Source: Paraburkholderia panacisoli
GTDB taxonomy: Bacteria; Pseudomonadota; Gammaproteobacteria; Burkholderiales; Burkholderiaceae
Length of the DNA stretch: 64,000 nucleotides
Reading direction: 5' to 3'
Assembly (NCBI RefSeq): GCF_008369935.1
Contig: NZ_VTUZ01000038.1
Span: 35,752 to 99,751 of the forward strand
The translations under genes and the position numbers were made by a program. Under the pieces are notes generated by a model, which searched no databases, was not told the origin of the DNA, and was given only the letters and a program-made list of their open reading frames with translations. Below are positions 52,252 to 61,525 of this stretch, piece by piece. How positions within the stretch are numbered: the first letter of the stretch is position 1; the number at the start of each line of letters is the position of its first letter.

Positions 52252-53850
52252 TCACCAGATCAGCAGCATCGTCCCCGCGCCCAGCAGCCCGCCACATATC
52301 GCACACGCCCACAACAACAGCCGCGTGCGCCGGTACTCGCGGCCGATGTCCGCGATCAACTGCGCGGTCTGCTGCGGCGTACGCGCGCGCTCGTGTTCTT
52401 GCTGCAAATAGCGAACCGCCAGTTGCGGCACGCGTGGCAGCATATGCGCGAGATGCGGCAGCTCGCGCGCGATGCGCTTGATCCAGCCGCGATGATCGAC
52501 GTCGCGCCGCGCAATGTTCGCGAGCACGCCGCGCGCGATGTTCCAGGTATCCACGTCCGGATGCAGCGCACGCGCGAGCATCTCCGCCTGCTGGAACGAG
52601 CGCTGCGCGGCGGCGAGACGGGCGGGCACCGCGCCGTCGAACGGATGCACGGCGTGCAGCAGATGATGAAACAGCGAACCCGCCGAGCGATCCTCCGGGG
52701 CCGCCGCGAAATGCGCTTCGGCGCGCGTGCGCAACTCGGCTTCGAGTATCTCCGCGCGGGTGTCGGCGGTCACGTGACCGGCATCGCGATGCATCTCGGC
52801 GAGGCGCCCGTAGTCCTGGTCGAACAGCGCGGTCGCGCCGTGCACGAAGAATTCACGCTCGCCGGTCGACAGCGTCGACATGATCGAAAATTCCGCCAGC
52901 ACGAGGCGCCCGAGCGTGTCCGGCTCGATGCTCACGCGCACGCGGCGCGCGTCGAGCGTGGCGTGGAAGAAGCCGTGCTCGAACGCCTGCTCGGACACGA
53001 CTTCGACGATATGCGCGGCGAGCGGCGCGAGCTTGACGTGGTTCGCGTGCAGGCCGGCCAGGTCGCTCGCGGGCAAGGTATTGATGCGCTGCATCGTCAG
53101 TGTGTGGTCGGTGCACAGATCCCAGATCACGTCCGGCACGACGAGGCGCGCGTCGCCGTCGAAATGATGGCCGGTCTGGCTCAGGTTGGCGGCTTCGGCG
53201 CGCAGGTCGAAGCGACGCAGGATGTCGTCGGTGAAGGTCTGCGCGAGGGTGCGCAGTTGCAGGCGGCGCGCGGTGCCCGATAGCTTTTCCAGCCAGCGCG
53301 CGACCCAGCGCAAGAGCGCGAGTTCGTCGCCGATCTGTTGCACCTGCTCGGCGCGCACCAGTTTGATCGCCACTTCGCGATGCCCTTTGACCGGCGTCAG
53401 CAGCCGCGCGAAATGCGTCTGTTCGGCAAAGCCGCCGCGCACCGGCACCAGGTCGACCGCGCTGAACAACGTGTCGAGCGGCTGGCCGAACGCGCGCGCC
53501 AGCGCCTCTTCGGACTCGCGCGGCGGCAGCGGCTCTTCCAGGTGATCGACCGCGTCGATCGCGTCGTGCAAGGTGGCGCTCGCGAGTTCCGGGCGTTGCG
53601 CGAGCGTCTGCGCGAAGCGGCTGGCAAGCGGCCCCAGCGCCGGCAACAGGCTGTGCAGATTCTGGCCGCTGCGCCCCGATGCATGCACGCGGCCGATCAA
53701 TTCGCTCATCCAGTGGAGTTTGTGCCCGGGCGGCGCGGCAAGCCAGATCAGGCGCGCGCCGTAACGCAGTGCGTGGAACAGCAGCAGTAGACGGCGAAGC
53801 AGTGGCGGCATCGGGTGTTCGGTTGACGGACCAGCAGGTTTGACAGGCAT
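52252..53850 (-). CDS. UbiB/ABC1-like protein, predicted pseudokinase
   Basis: A 532-residue protein with the ABC1/UbiB fold and two C-terminal hydrophobic stretches. The ATP-site lysine VAIKLVRA (K163) and the helix glutamate EAAN (E219) remain. Other catalytic motifs are lost: RFAQ (78-81) replaces KxGQ, FFHATLDARR (294-303) replaces HADPHPGN, and LAEF (318-321) replaces DFG. Without the metal-binding aspartates it should not phosphorylate or hydrolyse ATP normally. True UbiB supports ubiquinone synthesis; this paralogue may be a lipid-binding or scaffold derivative. Confidence 0.8.
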   Translation of the reverse strand: MPVKPAGPSTEHPMPPLLRRLLLLFHALRYGARLIWLAAPPGHKLHWMSELIGRVHASGRSGQNLHSLLPALGPLASRFAQTLAQRPELASATLHDAIDAVDHLEEPLPPRESEEALARAFGQPLDTLFSAVDLVPVRGGFAEQTHFARLLTPVKGHREVAIKLVRAEQVQQIGDELALLRWVARWLEKLSGTARRLQLRTLAQTFTDDILRRFDLRAEAANLSQTGHHFDGDARLVVPDVIWDLCTDHTLTMQRINTLPASDLAGLHANHVKLAPLAAHIVEVVSEQAFEHGFFHATLDARRVRVSIEPDTLGRLVLAEFSIMSTLSTGEREFFVHGATALFDQDYGRLAEMHRDAGHVTADTRAEILEAELRTRAEAHFAAAPEDRSAGSLFHHLLHAVHPFDGAVPARLAAAQRSFQQAEMLARALHPDVDTWNIARGVLANIARRDVDHRGWIKRIARELPHLAHMLPRVPQLAVRYLQQEHERARTPQQTAQLIADIGREYRRTRLLLWACAICGGLLGAGTMLLIW

Positions 53851-54012
53851 CGACGGGACGTCGGCGCGCGGGGCCAGGCCTCAGGTTAGCAGGTAACCAG
53901 CCGATGAGCGCCGGGAGGAGCGTCGCCGCGCCACGCGTAATACCGTAATACAATACGCCGGCCTTCTCCAACCGTGCGAAACCCAAGCGTGCCGGCTTCC
54001 GGCCTTCATGAG

Positions 54013-54768
54013 ATGCTCGCAGAACAACGACACCAATACATCCTGGCGCAAGTCGCAAAAACGGGCGCGCTCTCGGTCGCCGAACTGGTGCGCGAACTGA
54101 ACGTGTCGCGCGAGACCATCCGCCGCGATCTGAACGCGCTTGCCGGGCGCGGACTCCTGGTCACGACTCACGGCGGTGCGCTGTCGAGCGACCGGCGCGA
54201 GCCGGACCTCGATACGCGCGAAGCGGCGAACGCCGGTGCGAAGCGCGCGATCGGCGAGCGCGCGGCCGAGTTCGTGCCGGACGGCGCGTCGCTGATCATC
54301 GATTCGGGCAGTACCACGCAGGCAGTCGCACGGGCGCTGCTCGACCGGCATCGGCTGGTGGTCTATACGAACGACTGGCGCATCGCGCTGCTGCTCGGCC
54401 GGCGCAACGACAACCGCGTGACGCTGCTCGGCGGCGAGCTGTCGGATATCGAGGACGCCACTTTCGGGCTCGACACGGTCCAGCAGCTCACGCAATACCA
54501 CGCGGACTTCGCATTCATCGGCGCCGGCGGGATCTCGCCGGACGGCTATCTGACCGACTACAGCCGCATGGCTGCCGAAGTGCGCAGCCGCATGATCGCC
54601 GCCGCCGACACGGTAGTGATCGTCGCCGACCATTCGAAGTTCGGCCGCGTGACGCCGGTGCGGATCAACGGGATCGAGTCGGCGCGTTATCTGGTGACCG
54701 AACTGGCTCCCGAACGCACGCTCGGCACGGCGATTACCGCACATGGCCCGGAAATTCTGATCGCGTAG
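54013..54768 (+). CDS. DeoR-family transcriptional regulator
   Basis: About 251 residues. A DeoR winged helix at 1-55 (LSVAELVRELNVSRETIRRD) and the C-terminal sugar-phosphate-sensing isomerase-like domain with DSGSTT and IGAGGIS. A GTG at 53974 would add 13 residues. Lies directly upstream of the phosphonate transport genes in the same direction; it may control them, though phosphonate clusters usually carry their own PhnR. Confidence 0.85.
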   Translation: MLAEQRHQYILAQVAKTGALSVAELVRELNVSRETIRRDLNALAGRGLLVTTHGGALSSDRREPDLDTREAANAGAKRAIGERAAEFVPDGASLIIDSGSTTQAVARALLDRHRLVVYTNDWRIALLLGRRNDNRVTLLGGELSDIEDATFGLDTVQQLTQYHADFAFIGAGGISPDGYLTDYSRMAAEVRSRMIAAADTVVIVADHSKFGRVTPVRINGIESARYLVTELAPERTLGTAITAHGPEILIA

Positions 54769-55287
54769 CTGCGTGACTGCCTGATTGCGACTCAGCTGCA
54801 TGGCTGGTGATGCGGATGCGGCATCGCTCAGGCATGAAGTTGAGCGCGGGCAACGCGTTGTGCGATTTGCCCCGGCATCGCACGGGGTCTACACGGGCCA
54901 GCAGACCCTCGGCTACCTGGGACATGTTCAGTTCCACGCACTGTAGCGTACAAAAGCGAGTTGGCTAATATTGGCGAATTGTGTAGTTTTTGGGAACTCG
55001 CGAGAATAGTCATGGCGTTGTCATGGAAACCTGTGATTCTTGCCGTGCCCGTTCAGGCATGGCAGGCAGCGCGAGCGTCGTAGATGGGCTGTAGGTCTGG
55101 CTGGAGAGGAAGCGGCAAAGTTGTCGGCAATCTGCAATCCGCGAGAATAAGCGCGGAATTGGGCGCGCAGAAGGGCATGACAGCTGGCTGCGGGCAACAC
55201 GCAAGCGGCACGGCGCTAACGCCGTTCAATCACAACAGGTATCGGGTTATCCCGACCGTCTGGTTATTGCCTTTCGGAGAAAACGAC
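54769..55287. other. Intergenic region upstream of phnS
   Basis: 519 bp with no supported gene; frames that run through it into phnS have no ribosome site. It holds a Pho-box-like pair of direct repeats (55007-55024). Confidence 0.45.
55007..55024 (+). promoter_or_regulatory. Candidate Pho box upstream of phnS
   Basis: TAGTCAT, four bases, TTGTCAT. Two 7-bp repeats at 11-bp period match the known PhoB half-site (CTGTCAT) with its usual spacing, about 260 bp before the phnS start. Phosphonate genes are commonly PhoB-controlled. One spacer is GC-rich, unlike the usual AT-rich spacer. Confidence 0.45.
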
Positions 55288-56379
55288 ATGACAAAGACGC
55301 ATTCCCTTCACGTCACGGCCGGCCTCGTTCGCAAACTGCTGCCGGCGCTGGTCGCCGCGGCGGCGTTCGGCGGCGCGGCGATGCAGGCTCACGCAGCCGA
55401 CGCGGTGGTGCTGTACACCGCCGACGGCCTGGAAAATCTCTACAAGGACGTGCTGCCGGCATTCGAAAAGAAGGAAGGCGTGAAGGTCAACATCGTCACG
55501 GCGGGCAGCGGTGAAGTGGTGAACCGCGCGACCATCGAAAAGGATCAGCCGAAGGCCGACGTGATCGTCACGCTGCCACCGTTCATCCAGCAAGCCGACC
55601 AGGCCGGCCTGCTGCAGGCGTACCAGAGCGCGAACTACAAGAACGTGCCGGCGATCGCCAAGGCGCCGAACGGTGGGTGGGCGACCTTCGTGAACAACTA
55701 CTTCTCGTTCGCGATCAACCCGGAGGTCACGAAGAACCAGCCAAAGACTTTCGCGGATCTGCTGCATCCGGACTACAGCGGCAAGGTCGCGTACTCGAAC
55801 CCGGCTACCGCGGGTGACGGCATGGCGGTGATCATCCTGACCACGTCGCTGATGGGCGAGGACAAGGCATTCGACTATCTGAAGAAGCTCGAACAGAGCG
55901 CCAAGTTCCACACCAAGGGCACCGGCTACCTCGACGTGCTGCTGTCGCGCAACGAAATCGCCGTCGCCAACGGCGACCTGCAAATGGACCTGGACGACGC
56001 GGCCAACGGCGGCCTGTCGCTCAAGCCGGTGTTCCTCGCCGCCGAGCCCGGCGGCCAGCCGACCACCTTCCAGTTGCCGTACGCGATCGGTCTGATCAAG
56101 AACGGTCCGAACCAGGCTGAAGGCAAGAAGCTGATCGACTATCTGATGTCGACGGAAGTGCAGGCCAAGGTGCCGGACATCTTCGGCATTCCTGGCCGTA
56201 CCGACGTGCCGCTCGCCGGCAAGAACGGTGACGCGGTCAAGCAGTCCATCGCCGGCGTGAAGCTGATTCCGGTGGACTGGACCCAGGTGATGGCGAAGAA
56301 GGCCGACTGGACCGCGCGCTGGAAGAGCGAGGTGATCGGCTCGTCGGGCAAGCAGACCGAAGTGGTCAAGCCGAAGTAA
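55288..56379 (+). CDS. phnS: 2-aminoethylphosphonate-type ABC transporter substrate-binding protein
   Basis: A 363-residue periplasmic protein. Signal peptide to about residue 37 (LPALVAAAAFGGAAMQAHAA), then an Fe3+/thiamine-like periplasmic-binding fold (VLYTADGLENLYKDVLPAFE, GSGEVVNRATIEKDQPKADV). Gene order with phnT, phnU, phnV and phnA identifies it as the 2-aminoethylphosphonate transporter binding protein. GGAGAA precedes the ATG at 55288; the upstream frame is non-coding. Confidence 0.9.
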   Translation: MTKTHSLHVTAGLVRKLLPALVAAAAFGGAAMQAHAADAVVLYTADGLENLYKDVLPAFEKKEGVKVNIVTAGSGEVVNRATIEKDQPKADVIVTLPPFIQQADQAGLLQAYQSANYKNVPAIAKAPNGGWATFVNNYFSFAINPEVTKNQPKTFADLLHPDYSGKVAYSNPATAGDGMAVIILTTSLMGEDKAFDYLKKLEQSAKFHTKGTGYLDVLLSRNEIAVANGDLQMDLDDAANGGLSLKPVFLAAEPGGQPTTFQLPYAIGLIKNGPNQAEGKKLIDYLMSTEVQAKVPDIFGIPGRTDVPLAGKNGDAVKQSIAGVKLIPVDWTQVMAKKADWTARWKSEVIGSSGKQTEVVKPK

Positions 56380-56477
56380 GCCGCCGTTTGCGGTGTAATT
56401 GACGTAGCTGAGTCGGGCGGCGTCTGCGGGTATCGGCAGGCGCCGCATAGCATTAATCTCGTTGGAGGATCCACCCG

Positions 56478-57578
56478 GTGAATACGGCCAGTCTTGCTCA
56501 CCCCGGCGCGCTCGACGCCTCACCGGACGCGCTCGATGCCGCGGGTTCGAACACGCCGGGCGGCGTGCAGATCGACCATCTGACGGTGCGGTTCGGCACG
56601 CGCACGGTGCTCGACGATCTGTCGCTGACCATCCAGCGCGGCGAGTTGCTCACCGTGCTCGGCCGCAGCGGTTGCGGCAAGACGACCTTGCTGCGCTTCA
56701 TCGCCGGGTTCATCGAAGCGGACGGCCTCGCCGGCACGCTGACGGTGGCCGGCCACGACCTCACGCACGTGCCGCCGCATAAGCGCAATCTCGGTCTGCT
56801 GTTCCAGAGCTATGCGCTGTTCCCGCATCTGTCGGTGTTCGAGAACGTCGCGTTCGGTCTGCGCGCGCGCCGCGCGCCGTCGCGCGACATCGCACGGCGC
56901 GTCGCCGATGCGTTGAAGCTGGTGCAGTTGGGCGATGCCGGCCACGTGATGCCCGAGCAACTGTCGGGCGGCATGCAGCAGCGGGTGGCGCTCGCCCGCG
57001 CGCTCGTGATCGAGCCCGACGTGCTGCTGCTCGACGAACCGCTGTCCGCACTCGATGCCAATCTGCGCGCGTCCGTGCGTTCCGAACTGAAGGCGCTGCA
57101 CGAGCGTCTGCCGAATCTGACGATCGTTTGCGTGACGCACGATCAGGACGACGCGCTGGTGCTGTCCGACCGCACGCTGCTGATGCGCGAAGGGCGCATC
57201 GCGCAACTCGGCACGCCGCAGCAGTTGTACGACACACCCGCCGACGGCTTCGTCGCGCGCTATCTGGGCGCGGCCAATCTGCTGCCGCCGCAGCTCGCGT
57301 TCGCGATGGACGACGTGCGCTACAACGAGCGCGAGCGGGTCGCCTGTTTGCGTCCCGAGGCGCTGTGCATCGTGCCGCTCGGTGAAGGGCAGATGCATGG
57401 CGCGATCACGTCGGTCGAATGGTATGGCGCGGTGCTGTCGGTGCAGGTCACGCTCGACGCGCTGCCCAACGAGCCGGTGCTCGTCACCATGCAGCGCGGC
57501 CAAGGCATGATGCCGGTGAAGGGCGCACGTGTTTCCCTGCGTTACGAGGCTGATGATGTCGTCCTTATCCACCCCTGA
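56478..57578 (+). CDS. phnT: Phosphonate ABC transporter ATP-binding protein
   Basis: A 366-residue ATPase with GTG start preceded by GGAGG. Walker A GRSGCGKTT, Q-loop LLFQSYALFPHLSV, signature LSGGMQQRVALARAL, Walker B VLLLDEPLSALD and a TOBE-like C-terminal domain. Energises uptake of the PhnS-bound phosphonate. Its end overlaps phnU. Confidence 0.95.
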   Translation: MNTASLAHPGALDASPDALDAAGSNTPGGVQIDHLTVRFGTRTVLDDLSLTIQRGELLTVLGRSGCGKTTLLRFIAGFIEADGLAGTLTVAGHDLTHVPPHKRNLGLLFQSYALFPHLSVFENVAFGLRARRAPSRDIARRVADALKLVQLGDAGHVMPEQLSGGMQQRVALARALVIEPDVLLLDEPLSALDANLRASVRSELKALHERLPNLTIVCVTHDQDDALVLSDRTLLMREGRIAQLGTPQQLYDTPADGFVARYLGAANLLPPQLAFAMDDVRYNERERVACLRPEALCIVPLGEGQMHGAITSVEWYGAVLSVQVTLDALPNEPVLVTMQRGQGMMPVKGARVSLRYEADDVVLIHP

Positions 57579-58506
57579 CACGCCCGCCCCGCTCAGCGCG
57601 GCAGACGCCGCCGCCGACGCGCGCCGCCGCGCCAGCGCCGCGTCGCATACGGCCGCGGTGAAGCGCCGCGAGCGCGCGGCGCAATGGCATCTGCTGTTTA
57701 TCGCCGTGGTGGTGCTCGGGCCGCTGGTCATCTACCCGCTCGTGCGTCTGGTGATGCTGAGTCTGACCGGCTCGCACGGCCTGAGCATGCAGGCTTATTC
57801 GACCTTCTTCGGCAATCCCGAAACGCGCGGCGTGATCGGCACGACGCTGTGGATTCTGTTCGCCAGCGCGGGTCTCGCATCGCTGCTCGGCGTGGCGCTC
57901 GCGTCGATCCTGTTCTTCAAGCCGTTTCCCGGCGCACGGATGATCACGCGCTTTCTCGAACTGTTCGTCGCGTTCCCGTCGTTTCTGGTCGCGTTCACGC
58001 TGATCTTTCTGTACGGCTCTCAAGGCTCGGTAAGCATCGGCTTGCAGCGACTCTTCAATCTGCAGGCGCCGCCGCTCGACTTCCTGTTCGGCGTGGGCGG
58101 CGTGATTCTCGCGGAAGTGGTGTTCTACGCGCCGTTCGTCGTGCGTCCGACCCTGGCCTCGTTCGCGCTGCTCGACCGGCGTCTGATCGAAGCCGCGCGC
58201 AGCCTCGGCGCGAGCGGCCCGATGGTCGCGTTCAAGGTGATCCTGCCGCTCGCCTGGCCAGGCATCGCGGCGGGCACCATCCTCTGTTTCCTGCTGACGC
58301 TCAACGAGTTCGGCATTCTGCTCGTGCTCGGCAGCGCGCATCTGATCACGCTACCGGTGGCGATCTACAGTTCCGCCACCGTCGACCTCGATCTGCCGAG
58401 CGCCGCCGCCGGCGCGGTCGTGATGCTGATGATGTCGTTGTCGCTGTACGCGTTGTACCGCCGCGTCAACCGTCGCAAGGTGAAAGGAGCGGGTCATGGC
58501 CGTTGA
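57553..58506 (+). CDS. phnU: Phosphonate ABC transporter permease
   Basis: A 317-residue inner membrane permease with about six helices and an EAA-like loop (EAARSLGASGPMVAFKVILP). Tandem ATGs at 57553/57556 follow a GAGG site and overlap the phnT stop; I take 57553. Its last codons overlap phnV. Confidence 0.9.
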   Translation: MMSSLSTPDTPAPLSAADAAADARRRASAASHTAAVKRRERAAQWHLLFIAVVVLGPLVIYPLVRLVMLSLTGSHGLSMQAYSTFFGNPETRGVIGTTLWILFASAGLASLLGVALASILFFKPFPGARMITRFLELFVAFPSFLVAFTLIFLYGSQGSVSIGLQRLFNLQAPPLDFLFGVGGVILAEVVFYAPFVVRPTLASFALLDRRLIEAARSLGASGPMVAFKVILPLAWPGIAAGTILCFLLTLNEFGILLVLGSAHLITLPVAIYSSATVDLDLPSAAAGAVVMLMMSLSLYALYRRVNRRKVKGAGHGR

Positions 58507-59359
58507 ACTCGACCCGACCGTGTTGCCGGTCATGCACAAGAAGGCGCGGCCGGTGCGCCACAGTCTGCTGGTGCGCATGCTCGGCGGGCTGTTTCTCGGC
58601 TTTGCCGGGTTGCTGTGCTTCTGGCTGTTCGTGTTGCCGGTGCTGGTCGTCGCGCTGTCGAGCGTGGCCTCGCACTGGTCCGGCACGATCCTCCCCGACG
58701 GTTTCAGCATGCGCTGGTTCGAGCGCCTCAGTTCGAGCGACTTCGACGCGCTGAGGACCAGCCTCGAAGTCGGCATGGGCGTCGCGGTGCTCGGCACGAT
58801 CCTCGGGCTGTGGCTCGCGCTCGCGCTCGAAGGGCGCGACCGGCGTGGCCTGGGCGCGTTCGTCGACACCGTCGCGATGATGCCCAACGGCGTACCGAGC
58901 GTGGTGCTCGGGCTCGCAGTGCTGATCGCGTATCACAAGCGGCCGGTGGATCTGTCGAGTTCGGCGGCGATCGTCGTGTTCGTGCAGCTCGCGCTGGTGC
59001 TGCCGTTCTGCTACCGGTGCGCGGCCGCCGCGTTGCGCCCGGAGCTGACGGTCCTGCGCGAAGCGGCGGCCAGTCTCGGTGCGCCGCCGTCGATGGTGTT
59101 GCGCCGCGTGGTGCTGCCGCAACTGGTGCCGGCGATCCGCGCCAGTCTCGCGCTCGGCTTTGCGCTGTCGCTCGGCGAACTGGGCGCCACGCTCACCGTC
59201 TATCCGCCGGGTTTCGCGACGGTGCCGATCGTCGTGGTGGGGCAGGTGGAGCGCGGCTATTACCTGCCGGCCTCCGCGTTATCGCTGATTCTGCTGCTGG
59301 TCTCGCTGGCCGCGCTGCTCCTGATCGCCGCGCGCGTCCCACGCCGTCGGGTCGACTGA
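58496..59359 (+). CDS. phnV: Phosphonate ABC transporter permease
   Basis: A 287-residue permease with about six hydrophobic helices and the EAA loop (REAAASLGAPPSMVLRRVVL). Overlaps the 3' end of phnU by 11 bp, so translation is coupled. Forms the channel with PhnU. A strong hairpin follows 19 bp after its stop. Confidence 0.92.
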   Translation: MAVELDPTVLPVMHKKARPVRHSLLVRMLGGLFLGFAGLLCFWLFVLPVLVVALSSVASHWSGTILPDGFSMRWFERLSSSDFDALRTSLEVGMGVAVLGTILGLWLALALEGRDRRGLGAFVDTVAMMPNGVPSVVLGLAVLIAYHKRPVDLSSSAAIVVFVQLALVLPFCYRCAAAALRPELTVLREAAASLGAPPSMVLRRVVLPQLVPAIRASLALGFALSLGELGATLTVYPPGFATVPIVVVGQVERGYYLPASALSLILLLVSLAALLLIAARVPRRRVD

Positions 59360-59377
59360 CGCGCAATTCCGCCGCGT

Positions 59378-59408
59378 GTGTTTGCGTGCCGTAACGGCGC
59401 GCAAACAC
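59378..59408. repeat. Strong 14-bp hairpin between phnV and phnR
   Basis: GTGTTTGCGTGCCG (59378-59391), loop TAA, CGGCGCGCAAACAC (59395-59408), one G-U pair. No T-run, so likely a Rho-type or RNA-processing terminator. A second palindrome CACATC-GT-GATGTG (59406-59419) abuts it and could be an operator for phnR. Confidence 0.6.
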
Positions 59409-59434
59409 ATCGTGATGTGGCAAAATTTGTCAAA

Positions 59435-60178
59435 ATGACCGAATATATGCTGTCTGCTCCTGTCGATCCGTTCGATGTCGTGCGCAGCCATTCGCTGACG
59501 ACGCTGGTGCGCGACGAGATCGAGCGGCACATCGTCGAAGGGGCGCTCGCGCCCGGCGACAAGCTCAACGAAGCCGATTGGGCCGCGCGCCTGCAGGTGT
59601 CGCGCGGGCCGGTGCGCGAGGCGTTTCGCGCGCTGGAACAGGCTGGCCTCGTGCGCACCGAGAAGAATCGCGGCGTGTTTGTGCGGACGGTGTCGCTGGC
59701 GGAGGCGGACGAAATTTACGCGGTGCGCGCGGTGCTCGAAGAAGCGGCGTGCCGGATGCTGGCGGCGCGCATCGACGCAGCGAAGCTCGCGGTGTTGCGC
59801 GAATGGTTGGACGCGATGCGCGCCGCAGCCGATGCGAACGATCACGACGCATACGCGCGCGCCAATGTGGCGTTCCACGATGCGCTTGTCGCGGCATCGG
59901 GCAACCTGAAGCTGTATGAAACGTATCGACGGCTGGTGAGCGAGTTGAGCCTGTTCCGGCGTGCCGCGCTGGTGGTGCATGCCGATGCGATGGAGCGCTC
60001 GCTGGCCGAGCATCGCGCGATTCTGACGGCGCTCGCTTCGCGCGACGCCGGGCATGCGGCGGCGCTGATGCACGCGCATGTGAACGGCGGCCTGCAGCGC
60101 GCGCATGCGGCATGCGAGACGGCGGGGCCGCTGGGCGGGGCGTCGAGGTTGCCGGCCGCGCCGGTTTCGAGCGATTGA
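59435..60178 (+). CDS. phnR: GntR-family regulator of phosphonate use
   Basis: About 247 residues: GntR winged helix at 1-80 (LVRDEIERHIVEGALAPGDK, VSRGPVREAFRALEQAGLV) and a C-terminal FCD effector domain (VRAVLEEAACRMLAARIDAA, AFHDALVAASGN, EHRAILTALASRD). ATG 59435 is favoured over the upstream frame that reads through the hairpin; ribosome site weak. Sits between the transporter and phnA, the usual place of PhnR. Confidence 0.85.
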   Translation: MTEYMLSAPVDPFDVVRSHSLTTLVRDEIERHIVEGALAPGDKLNEADWAARLQVSRGPVREAFRALEQAGLVRTEKNRGVFVRTVSLAEADEIYAVRAVLEEAACRMLAARIDAAKLAVLREWLDAMRAAADANDHDAYARANVAFHDALVAASGNLKLYETYRRLVSELSLFRRAALVVHADAMERSLAEHRAILTALASRDAGHAAALMHAHVNGGLQRAHAACETAGPLGGASRLPAAPVSSD

Positions 60179-60241
60179 GCGCGGCAAGCTCGACTGCGAA
60201 GGATTAACGACAGCACGCGTGCCAAGCACGCATGGAAGGCA

Positions 60242-61525
60242 ATGATGGCAAATTCAGGCGAACGCACGATCGAAGTCAACGGCCGCAGCTACCGGCTCCC
60301 TTCACAACCGACCGTGGTGGTGTGTGTCGACGGCTGCGAGTTCGAATATCTCGAAGCCGCGGTTGCGGCGGGCGTCGCGCCGTTCATCGGCAAGATGCTC
60401 GAAGGCGGTTCGGCCTTCAAGGGCGACTGCGTGATCCCATCGTTCACCAACCCGAACAATCTATCGATCGTGTGCGGCGTGCCGCCCTCGGTGCACGGCA
60501 TCTGCGGCAATTACTTCTGGGACCCGGACGCGAACCACGGCGCGGGCGCGGAAGTGATGATGAACGATCCCGCCTATCTGCGCGCCGGCACGTTGCTCGC
60601 CGCCGCCGCCGAGGCGGGCGCCGAGGTTGCTGTGGTCACCGCGAAGGACAAGCTGCGCAGCCTGCTCGGCTGGCAACTGAAGGGCATCTGCTTCTCGGCG
60701 GAGAAAGCCGACAGGGTGACGCGTGCGGACAACGGCATCGACGAAGTGCTCGATCTGGTCGGCCTGCCGTTGCCCGACGTGTACAGCGCGGGGTTGTCCG
60801 AGTTCGTGTTCGCCGCCGGCGTGCGGCTCGCGCAGACGCGCAAGCTCGACCTGATGTATCTGTCGACCACCGATTACATCCAGCACAAATGGGCGCCCGG
60901 CACCGAAGGCGCGAACGCGTTCTACGCGATGATGGACGGCTATCTGGCGAAGCTCGACGCGCTCGGTTGGGTGATCGGGCTGACCGCCGATCATGGGATG
61001 AACGCCAAGCACGATCCGCGCACCGGCGAGCCCAACGTGATCTATCTGCAGGACGTGCTGGACGACTGGCTCGGCGCGAAAACGGCGCGCGTGATCCTTC
61101 CGATCACCGATCCGTACGTCGTGCATCATGGCGCGCTCGGGTCGTTCGCGACGGTCTACCTGCCGCGTGATGTCGATGCCGCGCTGGTGATCGAGCGCAT
61201 CGGCCGGCTGCAGGGCATCGAGGTCGTGCTCGACAACCGCGCGGCGTGCCGACGCTTCGAGTTGCCGGAGGACCGCGTCGGCGATGTCGTCGTGGTCAGC
61301 ACCAAGCATGTCGTGCTCGGCACGCGGCGCGACGAACATGACCTGTCCGGGTTGACCGTGCCGTTGCGTTCGCACGGCGGCATTTCCGAGCAGGAAGTGC
61401 CGCTGCTGTTCAACCGGCGTGTCGAAGCGTTGCCGGCCGGCAGCGGCGGCGCTGGCGCCAGCGGCAAAAGGCTGCGCAACTTCGATATCTTCGATATCGC
61501 GCTGAATCGCGTGTCGGCATCATGA
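60242..61525 (+). CDS. phnA: Phosphonoacetate hydrolase
   Basis: A 427-residue alkaline-phosphatase-superfamily enzyme that splits phosphonoacetate to acetate and phosphate. The nucleophile is the threonine in PSFTNPNNLS (T69, or T68 from the ATG at 60245); metal ligands include D30 (VCVDGCEFEYLEA) and the DHGMNAKHD motif. Ends with ATGA overlap with phnY, so translation is coupled. Preferred name from gene order phnR-phnA-phnY. Confidence 0.92.
   Translation: MMANSGERTIEVNGRSYRLPSQPTVVVCVDGCEFEYLEAAVAAGVAPFIGKMLEGGSAFKGDCVIPSFTNPNNLSIVCGVPPSVHGICGNYFWDPDANHGAGAEVMMNDPAYLRAGTLLAAAAEAGAEVAVVTAKDKLRSLLGWQLKGICFSAEKADRVTRADNGIDEVLDLVGLPLPDVYSAGLSEFVFAAGVRLAQTRKLDLMYLSTTDYIQHKWAPGTEGANAFYAMMDGYLAKLDALGWVIGLTADHGMNAKHDPRTGEPNVIYLQDVLDDWLGAKTARVILPITDPYVVHHGALGSFATVYLPRDVDAALVIERIGRLQGIEVVLDNRAACRRFELPEDRVGDVVVVSTKHVVLGTRRDEHDLSGLTVPLRSHGGISEQEVPLLFNRRVEALPAGSGGAGASGKRLRNFDIFDIALNRVSAS

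Noticed and set aside
56520..57731. Long minus-strand frame over phnT
   Set aside because: Antisense shadow of a clear ABC ATPase gene, typical of GC-rich coding DNA.
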